Shown: positions 1 through 6,766 of the stretch, one piece after another
How the letters are laid out: each line of letters starts with the position of its first letter
Numbering within the stretch: the stretch's first letter is position 1
Origin: an uncultured Eubacteriales bacterium
GTDB lineage: Bacteria; Bacillota; Clostridia; Oscillospirales; CAG-272
Assembly (NCBI GenBank): GCA_934526185.1
Contig: CAKTAA010000064.1
Span: forward strand, 1 to 12,000
Length of the DNA stretch: 12,000 bases
Direction: 5' to 3'
Program-made: the position numbers and the translations under genes
Notes under the pieces: generated by a model
Databases searched by the model: none
What the model was told of the DNA's origin: nothing
The model's input: only the letters and a program-made list of their open reading frames with translations

Positions 1-68
1 TTTCCTTCCTATTTGCAGTCTTTTCCTACCTCTATTATAAAGCATTCGTTGCGTTTTGACTGCTACCC

Positions 69-440
69 ATCAGGTACACGGTGGAAGGCGATCTGCTGGC
101 TTCCTACGGCCAGGAAGATCTGTGCTGGACCAATAATGCGGCTGGCAATCCAGAATTCACCGAGTATATGTACAACAATCCTGACGACCTGAGCCTGGCG
201 GAAGCTTATCATTACTACGCCAAACTGGGCGGTGCCGGTTCATATCACTGGGATCGTGAATTCGCCGGTATGCCTCAGAGCGATCTGGATGCTATGACAA
301 CCTGGAAGACGGACAACGACGCGGCGTATGTGCTGCCCGGCACACTGTCTATGACTTCTGATGAAGCCAGCAAATACACCAATATCACGAATGATGCTTT
401 GGGAAAACAAAGGTCGCAACAAAACGGTGACTGCGATTAG
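69..440 (+). pseudogene. Remnant of ABC solute-binding protein (Lpl/LipO-like)
   Basis: The reading frame matches the C-terminal region of the large Lpl/LipO/YtcQ-type extracellular solute-binding proteins. Visible landmarks are the GNPEFTEYMYNNPDDLSL stretch, the aromatic YHYYAK helix, the W-K-T-DND segment, and LPGTLSMTSDEASKYTNI, which in intact proteins leads into the last 25-30 residues. Nothing N-terminal is present: a stop lies in frame at 57-59, and there is no signal peptide or lipobox. After the TNITND segment (about 395) the sequence stops resembling the family, and the frame ends at 440. A GTG at 81 could start a short peptide but has no convincing ribosome binding site. The fragment lacks both ends, so it is read as a decayed gene. 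It lies beyond the terminator of the minus-strand operon and is not obviously linked to the permeases at the right edge, which are of the MalF/MalG type. Family assignment is from remembered family patterns. Confidence 0.7.
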
Positions 441-532
441 ATTTCAATTATCCTACTAAGTTATGTAAAGCCAGGCTCAATAGGTGCATTTCAAAAATAT
501 AGTACGATTCCTTTTACCAAGAATTATTCAGT

Positions 533-582
533 AAACAAAAACGCCTCCTTGTACAGACTTATAGGGCTGTACAGAGAGGCGT
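533..582 (-). terminator. Rho-independent terminator of operon A
   Basis: Bases 541-547 (ACGCCTC) pair with 576-582 (GAGGCGT), then after a 2-base mismatch 550-556 (TGTACAG) pair with 567-573 (CTGTACA), closing a 10-base loop at 557-566. On the minus strand the stem is followed by TTTTTGTTT (541 down to 533). It sits about 30 bases past the stop codon of the dehydrogenase ending at 615, so it terminates that operon. On the plus strand the stem is followed only by CATTTTGCC, so it is mainly a minus-strand signal. Confidence 0.9.
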
Positions 583-614
583 CATTTTGCCAATAAGCGG
601 AAACTCAAAAGATT

Positions 615-1580
615 TTAATTGTTGATGACATTGACTGGATGGTCTTCCGTATAGTACCGCACATTTTCTATGGTACAATCCATAATTCGCTGACGACTTT
701 CCTTCGGAGCCCAGGAGATATGCGGTGTAATAATACAATTAGGAGCTGCAAGCAAGGGATTGTCTCCGTGAATCGGTTCTGTAGAAACGACATCTAAACC
801 GGCAGCCGCCACTTTCCCACTATTTAAGGCATCCGCCAGATCCTGTTCAACAATCAACGGACCTCTGCTGTTATTCAACAGAATAACCCCATTCTTCATT
901 TTCGCGATACTATCCTTATTGATAATTCCCTTTGTCTCAGGAAATAGCGGACAATGCAATGCAATTACATCAGATTCACTATAGATGCTATCAAGCGGAA
1001 CATACTCAGCGATATGTTTTCCGGCATCACTGATCAGCGTGTCATATGCCAATACCCGCATGCCCAATGCTGAAGCTATCTTGCCAGTAGATTGACCGAT
1101 TCGCCCAAAGCCAATGATCCCCATGGTCTTTCCTGCGAGCTCGATCAGCGGGTAATCCCAGTAACAGAAATCCTGACTGCGTTCCCACTTTCCCATATGG
1201 ACGCTTTTGTTATGATGCCCGATATGATGACAAATCTCCAACAAAAGCGCAATAGCAAACTGAGCTACAGATGCAGTACCATACGCCGGAACGTTTGATA
1301 CAGTAATACCTTTCTTGGCCGCGTACTTGTAGTCAACAATATTATAGCCTGTAGCCAACACACTAATGAATTTCATAGAAGGACAGGCGTCAATGACTCT
1401 TGCATTGATAGGAGTTTTGTTAGTAAGAACAATCTCTGCGTAATTTATCCGGCGAATAATTTCGACTTCATCATTCATTGGTGTACGGTCATATACTGTC
1501 AGTTCGCCAAACTGCTCCAGCGCTTTCCAAGAAAGATCTCCCGGATTTTCCGTATATGCATCCAAAATAACAATCTTCAT
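615..1580 (-). CDS. D-2-hydroxyacid dehydrogenase (hydroxypyruvate/glycerate dehydrogenase-like), copy 1
   Basis: A 321-residue NAD-dependent D-2-hydroxyacid dehydrogenase, the usual length for the family, which reversibly reduces 2-keto acids such as hydroxypyruvate or glyoxylate in the cytosol. Visible: the substrate-domain motif LATGYN (75-80), the Rossmann GFGRIG glycines (157, 159, 162), an aspartate after the second strand (D180) favouring NAD over NADP, and the catalytic triad R239 (NNSRG), E268 (STEP) and H287 (TPHISWA). The ending TPHISWAPKESRQRIMD resembles the HprA/glycerate dehydrogenase branch. The ATG at 1580 is chosen because it starts the conserved MKIVILD strand and follows AGAAGGA; an in-frame ATG at 1637 would add 19 atypical residues. 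It is the last gene of operon A, 135 bases after the esterase gene, and is followed by a strong terminator. A close paralogue is at 5769-6731. The exact substrate is not shown by sequence. Confidence 0.92.
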   Translation of the reverse strand: MKIVILDAYTENPGDLSWKALEQFGELTVYDRTPMNDEVEIIRRINYAEIVLTNKTPINARVIDACPSMKFISVLATGYNIVDYKYAAKKGITVSNVPAYGTASVAQFAIALLLEICHHIGHHNKSVHMGKWERSQDFCYWDYPLIELAGKTMGIIGFGRIGQSTGKIASALGMRVLAYDTLISDAGKHIAEYVPLDSIYSESDVIALHCPLFPETKGIINKDSIAKMKNGVILLNNSRGPLIVEQDLADALNSGKVAAAGLDVVSTEPIHGDNPLLAAPNCIITPHISWAPKESRQRIMDCTIENVRYYTEDHPVNVINN

Positions 1581-1715
1581 AATATATCCTTCTTTTCTGC
1601 ATTTGTTCCTTTGGGAATATGAAAACAATTTTTTCACAAAGACCGCTATATCATCTGAGCAGAAGAGAATAATTTATTTCTATCCAACTTAAACCCAGAA
1701 TCAAAATATACTAAT

Positions 1716-2300
1716 TCAAAGCTTCAAAAAACGGACTACCTGTTCGGCCAGTAGACGTGATCCTAAATAATTCGGATGGACCCAATCCGAATAATACTCT
1801 TCGTTAAATGCTTCCGAAATCTTGTATAGATCATTAACGCGCACATTTAATTCTGCCATCAACTCCGCAGCAGCCTGATTATAGATTTCAATTACACTGT
1901 TGTGCCTTTCAAAGTTCGGATCTACAGGGCTTTTTTCATCAATTACTTTTGTTCCAGTAGCATAAATAATTTCAGCATTCGGAAAGAATAATCTGATTCT
2001 TTGATAGATTCGCCGCAGAGTATCGACATAAAAAGGTAAGGGAGTCAGTGGACCGTCCTGATAGAATTCTCCGATATCCCACTCCAGATTGTTCCACTGA
2101 ACAATGTCCATCTTTTCTCGGGGCATTGCATCTATCCATCCGGCTAGATTGCGCAGAGTATACATTGTGTAGCGAGCATTATCAAGCGGAATATAAACAT
2201 TTGCCTTATCCTTCAGCATGTCACGGACAATCGTACCGTACCCGCTTGTTTGATTGCTCCCAACTAAGATTGAATCTCCAATCAGCAAAATGTTTTTCAT
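1716..2300 (-). CDS. SGNH/GDSL-type hydrolase (esterase or deacylase)
   Basis: A 194-residue single-domain SGNH hydrolase, a normal size for the small cytosolic members. The N-terminal MKNILLIGDSI strand carries the nucleophile S10 in GDS (block I, with Ile in place of the usual Leu). The C-terminal block V is DWVHPN with D172 and H175, giving the Ser-Asp-His triad. Asn70/Asn71 in QWNNLEWD could serve as the block III oxyanion residue, and Gly20 or Gly22 as block II. There is no signal peptide, so it acts inside the cell. The start follows GGGAGGTGG with good spacing. It begins 55 bases after the GH13 stop, in the same operon. Enzymes of this fold remove acetyl or other acyl groups from sugars and other alcohols; placed beside a glycoside phosphorylase it may deacylate the imported glycoside (inference). 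Substrate unknown. Confidence 0.85.
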   Translation of the reverse strand: MKNILLIGDSILVGSNQTSGYGTIVRDMLKDKANVYIPLDNARYTMYTLRNLAGWIDAMPREKMDIVQWNNLEWDIGEFYQDGPLTPLPFYVDTLRRIYQRIRLFFPNAEIIYATGTKVIDEKSPVDPNFERHNSVIEIYNQAAAELMAELNVRVNDLYKISEAFNEEYYSDWVHPNYLGSRLLAEQVVRFLKL

Positions 2301-2355
2301 CGACTGTCCACCTCCCGGTACTACTACACTGCATTGGTCTAGACAAAATTATATC

Positions 2356-3897
2356 TCAACTGTCATATCGGAAAGAAACGGCTCCGTCGGGCGCCAGACC
2401 TTCTATTGAAAACCTTCTGGTTAACAAATTCAAATGCAACGATGCTTTATAATCTTGCTTTTTCCAGACAAATGACATTTCATAACCTGCTGACTCAATA
2501 TGAATCTCCGCATCACGAGCAAAAGCAGGAAACTCTGATCTGAATCTCAAGAGCTTGATTTGATCTACAACCACTTTCTTTTTCAGATATTGCCCTATTT
2601 GATCCTTTGATAGATTGGTTCGGCAGATTTCCTTATTGCCTGTAGCTCCACCCATCTTCGCTGCGTCATAATCATTCGGTCCGGCAAAAATATCTAAATA
2701 CCAGATTTGGGGAACACCCGGCATAAACAGCTGAATTGCTCTTGCAAGAAGAAGATTATCATCATTCTCACCGAGAGCACTGTAAAGAGTCGTACCGATA
2801 TTATAAGGAATATCCTTTTTGGCAGGCAAGTATCGTATCTCTCCACCATTGGAAGATATCAGCTTAGCAACTTCATCGATCTGTTTTCTGTCCAGTAAAC
2901 CCAGAGCATCATAAACCGGAATACCATCATGGCTGCAGAGTAGATTGACCGTCTGATATTTATTCCTGATAATTTCCTCGCCCCAACAGCGAATGATACT
3001 CCCGTCATTACGAATAAACGCGTCAATAACAAGTGCCGGAAGGAAAAAGTCGTAGATACGGTAGCCATGTTCTGCCAGCTTGAAATAGGTCCTTTCCGCA
3101 TAACAGTCATGAATTTCCTGTATCATTTCGAGACCATTCGGATCAGCAAGAGCTTTGATTCTTTCGAGAATATCCCATGTTTCTGGTTCGTTCATGAAAT
3201 TAACTCTGCCAGGAATCTTTGAAACATGGCCAAAGGCATCCAGGCGAATCAGTCCTGCGCCATATGAAGAAAAATGATTGATGGCATCCTGATAGTATTC
3301 CCACACCATAGGGGATTGGATATTGAGATCCATCTGTGCCTGATAGATCCTACGAATCTCACCGTTTTCTTTCGTTTTTTCTGTAAACTGTTTGTAGAAG
3401 GTGCTCCAATAAGGTATCTTTTCCCCTGTATCGCACTCGATCATCAGGACCGGTAAACCTGGTCCTCGAAAATACATCATCTCAATTGCAGAAGAAAAAG
3501 GCCGCAGAATACCTTCCTGGTCCAGTTCTCCATGACCTTCCCAAAATTGATTCCAGTTGATAAAAAAATCTTTGAATTTCGACCGGCTTCCATTTTTAAC
3601 AATATCTTGAAACTGTGGTGAACCAGTGGAAGCGTGGTTGACAACGAAATCCATCATCAAGTCGATATTCATCGAACGGAGATCTGAAAGATCTTTTTCA
3701 GTTGCTACTCGTTCATCCAAATCATACCGGACAACACAAAATCCCCGATCCAAATCGTTCTGATACATACTCGGAAGAATATAGAAGGATTGAAAAATTC
3801 CTTTGAATTCTTGCATGTTCAGGATTTCAACGGTTCCTGAAAGATGATTCCCCATACTGTCAGGATAAGCATACAACATTGGACCGTAATTCTTCAT
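2356..3897 (-). CDS. GH13 subfamily 18 glycoside phosphorylase (sucrose-phosphorylase-like)
   Basis: A 513-residue TIM-barrel enzyme close in length and pattern to sucrose phosphorylases such as Leuconostoc/Streptococcus GtfA. Members split an alpha-glucoside with phosphate into glucose 1-phosphate and a free acceptor by double displacement. Visible: conserved region I DFVVNH (D83-H88), nucleophile D220 in LIRLDAF, acid/base E261 in EIHDCY, transition-state stabiliser D324 in SHDGIP, and the family-typical YSALGENDD (372-380) and PGVPQIWY (393-400). All three catalytic acids are present. The acceptor loop reads KDIPYNIGTT (361-370), with Asn366 where sucrose-specific enzymes have Gln in my alignment, and there is a longer insertion around 160-190. 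Sucrose is therefore not assured: sucrose 6'-phosphate, glucosylglycerol and glucosylglycerate phosphorylases belong to the same subfamily. The ATG at 3897 follows AAAGAGGT. First gene of operon A, divergent from the lysR remnant. No signal peptide, so cytosolic. Confidence 0.88.
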   Translation of the reverse strand: MKNYGPMLYAYPDSMGNHLSGTVEILNMQEFKGIFQSFYILPSMYQNDLDRGFCVVRYDLDERVATEKDLSDLRSMNIDLMMDFVVNHASTGSPQFQDIVKNGSRSKFKDFFINWNQFWEGHGELDQEGILRPFSSAIEMMYFRGPGLPVLMIECDTGEKIPYWSTFYKQFTEKTKENGEIRRIYQAQMDLNIQSPMVWEYYQDAINHFSSYGAGLIRLDAFGHVSKIPGRVNFMNEPETWDILERIKALADPNGLEMIQEIHDCYAERTYFKLAEHGYRIYDFFLPALVIDAFIRNDGSIIRCWGEEIIRNKYQTVNLLCSHDGIPVYDALGLLDRKQIDEVAKLISSNGGEIRYLPAKKDIPYNIGTTLYSALGENDDNLLLARAIQLFMPGVPQIWYLDIFAGPNDYDAAKMGGATGNKEICRTNLSKDQIGQYLKKKVVVDQIKLLRFRSEFPAFARDAEIHIESAGYEMSFVWKKQDYKASLHLNLLTRRFSIEGLAPDGAVSFRYDS

Positions 3898-3926
3898 ATT
3901 TTACCTCTTTCCTCTTATGTGTATCA

Positions 3927-3948
3927 ATGTTATAATATCATACTAGTG
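3927..3948 (+). promoter_or_regulatory. Promoter/LysR-type operator between GH13 gene and lysR remnant
   Basis: A perfect extended -10 (TGTTATAAT, 3928-3936) on the plus strand would drive the lysR remnant at 4027; no good -35 is visible. Overlapping it, 3927-3941 is a nearly perfect interrupted palindrome (ATG-TAT-ATA-CAT halves) containing a T-N11-A LysR box, T3928 to A3940. The opposite strand of the same bases offers TATTAT as a -10 for the GH13 operon, so one site could control both directions. The ATGTTATAAT and following TAGTG (3944-3948) recur in front of the intact lysR at 9634-9653. Confidence 0.5.
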
Positions 3949-4026
3949 TTTGGCATTAACTCAGATTGGGCAAAGAAAACCAAAGTGTTTCTTTCACTCG
4001 AAAGATTGAAACCGGGGGAAACTCAC

Positions 4027-4392
4027 ATGAATATGACTCAGTTGGAATACTTTCTCGCAATATGCAAGTACAACAATATCAGCAAGGCAGCAACACAATT
4101 GTTCATTTCTCAGCCAGCGCTAAGTCAGCAATTGATCCGGCTTGAAAAAGAACTCGGCGCAGCACTTATTATCCGTCGCGAAAACAGTTTAATGCTAACT
4201 GAAATTGGCGAGGGGTTTCAAGAAAGTGCTAAAAGAATTCTGTTTGAATACAATAACTCGAAATCTATGATTGATGATATCCGGAGATATCGGGATCCGG
4301 CTGATCAAGTTGGTCATCTTTCTGTCGCCGTAACAAAAACAAAATCATTTATTATTCTGGCTTATATTCTTCCTGTATTTAAAGCACAGTAG
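4027..4392 (+). pseudogene. LysR-family regulator, truncated to its DNA-binding half
   Basis: The 121 residues contain the full LysR winged helix-turn-helix (about 3-61, including NNISKAATQLFISQPALSQQ and the RLEKELG recognition/wing region), the linker helix, and only the first strand of the effector domain (GHLSVAVTKTKSF). The frame stops at 4390-4392 where an intact relative has about 195 more residues. It is roughly half identical to the intact regulator at 9736-10683 up to the FKAQ residues, after which the sequence becomes an IS66 tnpA fragment. ATG 4027 is chosen over 4033 for spacing to GGGGGAA. It is divergent from the GH13 operon, the usual place for a LysR activator of that operon. 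Without the effector domain it cannot sense an inducer; it could still bind DNA if the product is stable. The missing 3' part is not in this window. Confidence 0.88.
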
Positions 4393-4544
4393 CCATGCAA
4401 GTGAGTCAGATGAAACGGGCAGTAAGTCGAGCGCAGTGGGAACAGCGCATTGTGGAGTGCCGCAATTCAGGTGTTCCAGTAAAAGGAATGGCGCCGGGAG
4501 CAAGGAATCAGTTATTCCACCTACAGGCAATCGAGGATGTTTAA
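4390..4544 (+). mobile_element. IS66-family tnpA (accessory protein) fragment, frameshifted
   Basis: From the ATG at 4395 the frame gives 49 residues. SRAQWEQRIVECRNSGVPVK matches the start of IS66 TnpA-type accessory proteins, which carry a W..I..C..SG pattern followed by a W-C-x-E-x-G-I-x-x-x-T-Y-Y motif. That second half appears only after a one-base shift near 4486-4490, where the other frame reads EWRREQGISYSTY. The rest of tnpA, tnpB, tnpC and the terminal inverted repeats are absent, and only five bases separate the lysR break from the ATG. This is a decayed scrap left after deletion, not a mobile element. It ends just before the stop codon of the convergent glycerate kinase gene (4549). 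Family assignment is from remembered patterns. Confidence 0.7.
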
Positions 4545-4548
4545 ATCA

Positions 4549-5763
4549 TTAGTTAATCAAGACCACAGCCAAATCATTAACATTTGTTCCTGTTGGTCCT
4601 GTCACCAGTAGTCCGCCACTCTTTTGTAATGCATGATAGGAATCACTTGCTTTCAAGGCGGCATCTATATCCACCAACCGGGACGTTTTCCCGTCCACAT
4701 ATCCGCCTGCAGCATCGGTTGGACCATCTGTTCCATCACTGCCAAAAGAGAACACAGCGACGTTTTGAATGCCTTCTATCTGACTGGCAGCTGCTAGTGC
4801 TATTTCTTGATTTCGTCCACCCAGACCCTTCCCCATTAGGTGGACAACGGTTTCGCCTCCTGCAAGAAAAGCAAGATGTTCAGAGGTATTAGCATGTGCT
4901 AGTGCAATTGATCCCAGAAACATCCCTGCTTCACGTGCCTCACAAGTCAAACGGTCGGTAAGAATTGTCACATCATACCCCAGCGTAGTGCAAACGTCTT
5001 TAGCGTATTCACAAAGCTTAGAAACAGAGCCAATGATTGTGTTTGTAACATTTGGTACTTCAGACGGGGTTTCAAGTTGAAGCGTCTTTTGTGCCAATGG
5101 TGAAAGAGCGAGGTGGTACTTTTCAACAATAGCAATGGCATCTGCGCGTGTAGAGGAATCCCCGCAGGTTGGACCTGAGGCAATCATGTCGATTTGATCA
5201 CCAATCACATCTGATAAGATGATGGAATTAACGTGAGCAGGCTTACACATGACAGCAAATCGACCACCTTTTACCTGAGAAAGATGCTTGCGAATGGTAT
5301 TGATTTCGGTGATGGATGCACCACAGGCTAATAGTTGCGCTGTGATTTCCTGCAGTTCTTCCAAAGGAATAAACGGTTTTTCAAAAAGAGAGGATCCTCC
5401 ACCAGACAGAAGAAAAAGGACGGTGTCCCGCTCTTCCAATCCTGTTACCATCCGAAGGATAGCCTGCGTTCCTCGAAGTGCGTTCTCGTCAGGGACAGGA
5501 TGACCGGCCTCATAGCAAACGACATCTTTAATAGACCCCTGTACATGACCGTATTTCGTAAGCACAATGCCTGCACACACCTTTTTGTCAAGGCACTGAA
5601 CGGCACTATTCGCCATTTCCCATGCCGCTTTGCCAACAGCAACAAGGTAAAGCCTGCCCTCGGAGAATTTGCAATTTTGAAGTGCTGTGGTCACTGCAGG
5701 GCCGGGCATAACTCGTTGAATGGATTCGCGCATGATGCACTCAGCTTTATCGCGCATAGTCAT
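4549..5763 (-). CDS. Glycerate 2-kinase (GckA/TtuD class, DUF4147-MOFRL)
   Basis: A 404-residue class II glycerate kinase that phosphorylates D-glycerate with ATP to 2-phosphoglycerate, which enters lower glycolysis. Landmarks in order: VGKAAWEMA with K45, GHPVPDENAL (88-97), the glycine-rich LLSGGGSSLF (118-127), INTIRKHLSQVKGGRFA (154-170), SDVIGD and ASGPT (184-199), then the C-terminal MOFRL domain with GGETVVHLMGKGLGGRNQE (R317) and GSDGTDGPTDAAGG (341-354). K45 and R317 correspond to catalytic residues described for the Thermotoga enzyme. ATG 5763 is chosen because AGGTG lies six bases upstream; a GTG at 5772 would overlap the previous gene's stop and lacks a site. It follows the dehydrogenase stop by five bases, so the two are almost certainly co-translated: hydroxypyruvate reduced to D-glycerate, then phosphorylated. 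Last gene of operon B; I see no clear terminator after it. Confidence 0.93.
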   Translation of the reverse strand: MTMRDKAECIMRESIQRVMPGPAVTTALQNCKFSEGRLYLVAVGKAAWEMANSAVQCLDKKVCAGIVLTKYGHVQGSIKDVVCYEAGHPVPDENALRGTQAILRMVTGLEERDTVLFLLSGGGSSLFEKPFIPLEELQEITAQLLACGASITEINTIRKHLSQVKGGRFAVMCKPAHVNSIILSDVIGDQIDMIASGPTCGDSSTRADAIAIVEKYHLALSPLAQKTLQLETPSEVPNVTNTIIGSVSKLCEYAKDVCTTLGYDVTILTDRLTCEAREAGMFLGSIALAHANTSEHLAFLAGGETVVHLMGKGLGGRNQEIALAAASQIEGIQNVAVFSFGSDGTDGPTDAAGGYVDGKTSRLVDIDAALKASDSYHALQKSGGLLVTGPTGTNVNDLAVVLIN

Positions 5764-5768
5764 TGCAG

Positions 5769-6731
5769 TCACCTGTTTACAACATGGATTGGCGCACTGG
5801 AGATAAAGTGCTGAATATTATCAGCTGTCATATCCATAATGCGCTGACGGCATTCCTTTGGTGCCCAGGAAATGTGCGGCGTGATTATGCAGTTTGGGGC
5901 AGCAAGCAACGGACTATCCGATTGAATCGGCTCAGTAGAGACAACGTCCAATCCTGCAGCGTAAATTTTCCCGCTGTGCAAGGCGGATGCCAAATCCGCC
6001 TCCACAATAAGACCGCCGCGTGCGTTGTTAAGAACAATAACGCCATCCTTCATCTTTGCAATGTTTTCTGCGCAAATGATTCCCTTCGTTTCGGGAAACA
6101 GAGGACAATGCAAGGAAATCACATCAGAACGCCGAAGAAGCTCATCAAGTTCCACATAATCGGCGATTTCTCTGCCAACATCATTTGGATGGCTGTCATA
6201 TGCAAGGACGTTCATGCCAAGAGCCTTGGCGATGCGTCCTGTAGTCTGACCAACGCGCCCAAAACCAATAATGCCGATTGTCTTTTGCGCAAGCTCGATA
6301 AGCGGCGAGTCCCAAAAGCACCAATCAGGATTCGTTTCCCAACGTCCCTGATGGACTGCATCGTTGTGCGCACCAATATGGTGGCAAATTTCAAGCAGCA
6401 TGGCAATAGCAAACTGACCAACAGCCATTGTACCATAGGTAGGAATGTTGGATACCGGAATACCTGCTTTCGCAGCTGCATGAGTATCAACAACATTGTA
6501 TCCGGTTGCCAGAACGCTGATGAATTTAATGGAAGGACAAGAAGCAATCACATAGGCACTGATGGGCGTTTTGTTGGTAATAACAATATCGGCATTACCA
6601 ATCCGTTTGCAGATAATGGCATCATCTGCCGGGGTTCGGTCATAAACCGTAAGGGTGCCAAAGGATTTAACCGCATCCCAAGACAGATCACCAGGATTTT
6701 CTGTATATCCATCCAAAACTACAATTTCCAT
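5769..6731 (-). CDS. D-2-hydroxyacid dehydrogenase (hydroxypyruvate/glycerate dehydrogenase-like), copy 2
   Basis: A 320-residue paralogue of the enzyme at 615-1580, about two-thirds identical by eye with one single-residue gap. The nucleotide-binding glycines (156, 158, 161 in GFGRVG), D179 favouring NAD, and the catalytic R238, E267 and H286 are all present, so it should be active. Differences cluster at the N-terminal surface, around 84-90, 129-142, and at 180-202, which leaves room for a different substrate preference. The start follows a strong GGAGG with five bases spacing. It lies 35 bases after the FAD oxidoreductase gene and five bases before glycerate kinase. That pairing makes hydroxypyruvate or tartronate semialdehyde-type chemistry yielding D-glycerate the most likely role (inference from context). 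Confidence 0.92.
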   Translation of the reverse strand: MEIVVLDGYTENPGDLSWDAVKSFGTLTVYDRTPADDAIICKRIGNADIVITNKTPISAYVIASCPSIKFISVLATGYNVVDTHAAAKAGIPVSNIPTYGTMAVGQFAIAMLLEICHHIGAHNDAVHQGRWETNPDWCFWDSPLIELAQKTIGIIGFGRVGQTTGRIAKALGMNVLAYDSHPNDVGREIADYVELDELLRRSDVISLHCPLFPETKGIICAENIAKMKDGVIVLNNARGGLIVEADLASALHSGKIYAAGLDVVSTEPIQSDSPLLAAPNCIITPHISWAPKECRQRIMDMTADNIQHFISSAPIHVVNR

Positions 6732-6766
6732 GGTATCCTCCTTCTTTTTTAAGTAATAAACGAGCC

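Noticed and set aside
13..41. TTGCAG-N17-TATAAA promoter-like pair on the plus strand
   Set aside because: The spacing is right, but it leads only into a gene fragment, and such matches are frequent by chance in AT-rich sequence.
81..440. A stand-alone 119-residue gene
   Set aside because: It starts in the middle of solute-binding-protein homology, lacks a ribosome binding site and signal peptide, and its tail leaves the family pattern.
1581..1637. Upstream ATG giving the copy 1 dehydrogenase 19 extra residues
   Set aside because: The extension is unlike the family, and the conserved first strand begins at the ATG at 1580, which has its own AGAAGGA site.
1581..1715. Separate promoter for the copy 1 dehydrogenase in the 135-base gap
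   Set aside because: Only weak hexamers (for example TTGATT on the minus strand) with no good -10 at 17 bases; no hairpin or terminator either.
4545..4700. Terminator for operon B near the glycerate kinase stop
   Set aside because: No stem followed by a T-run is visible on the minus strand down to the IS66 fragment; the original one may have been lost with the deletion.
5764..5772. GTG start for glycerate kinase overlapping the dehydrogenase stop
   Set aside because: No ribosome site at the right distance; AGGTG sits six bases before the ATG at 5763.
5763..6752. Long plus-strand open frame opposite the copy 2 dehydrogenase
   Set aside because: It is an antisense shadow of a clearly conserved gene; its translation shows no recognisable domain and it has no ribosome site.
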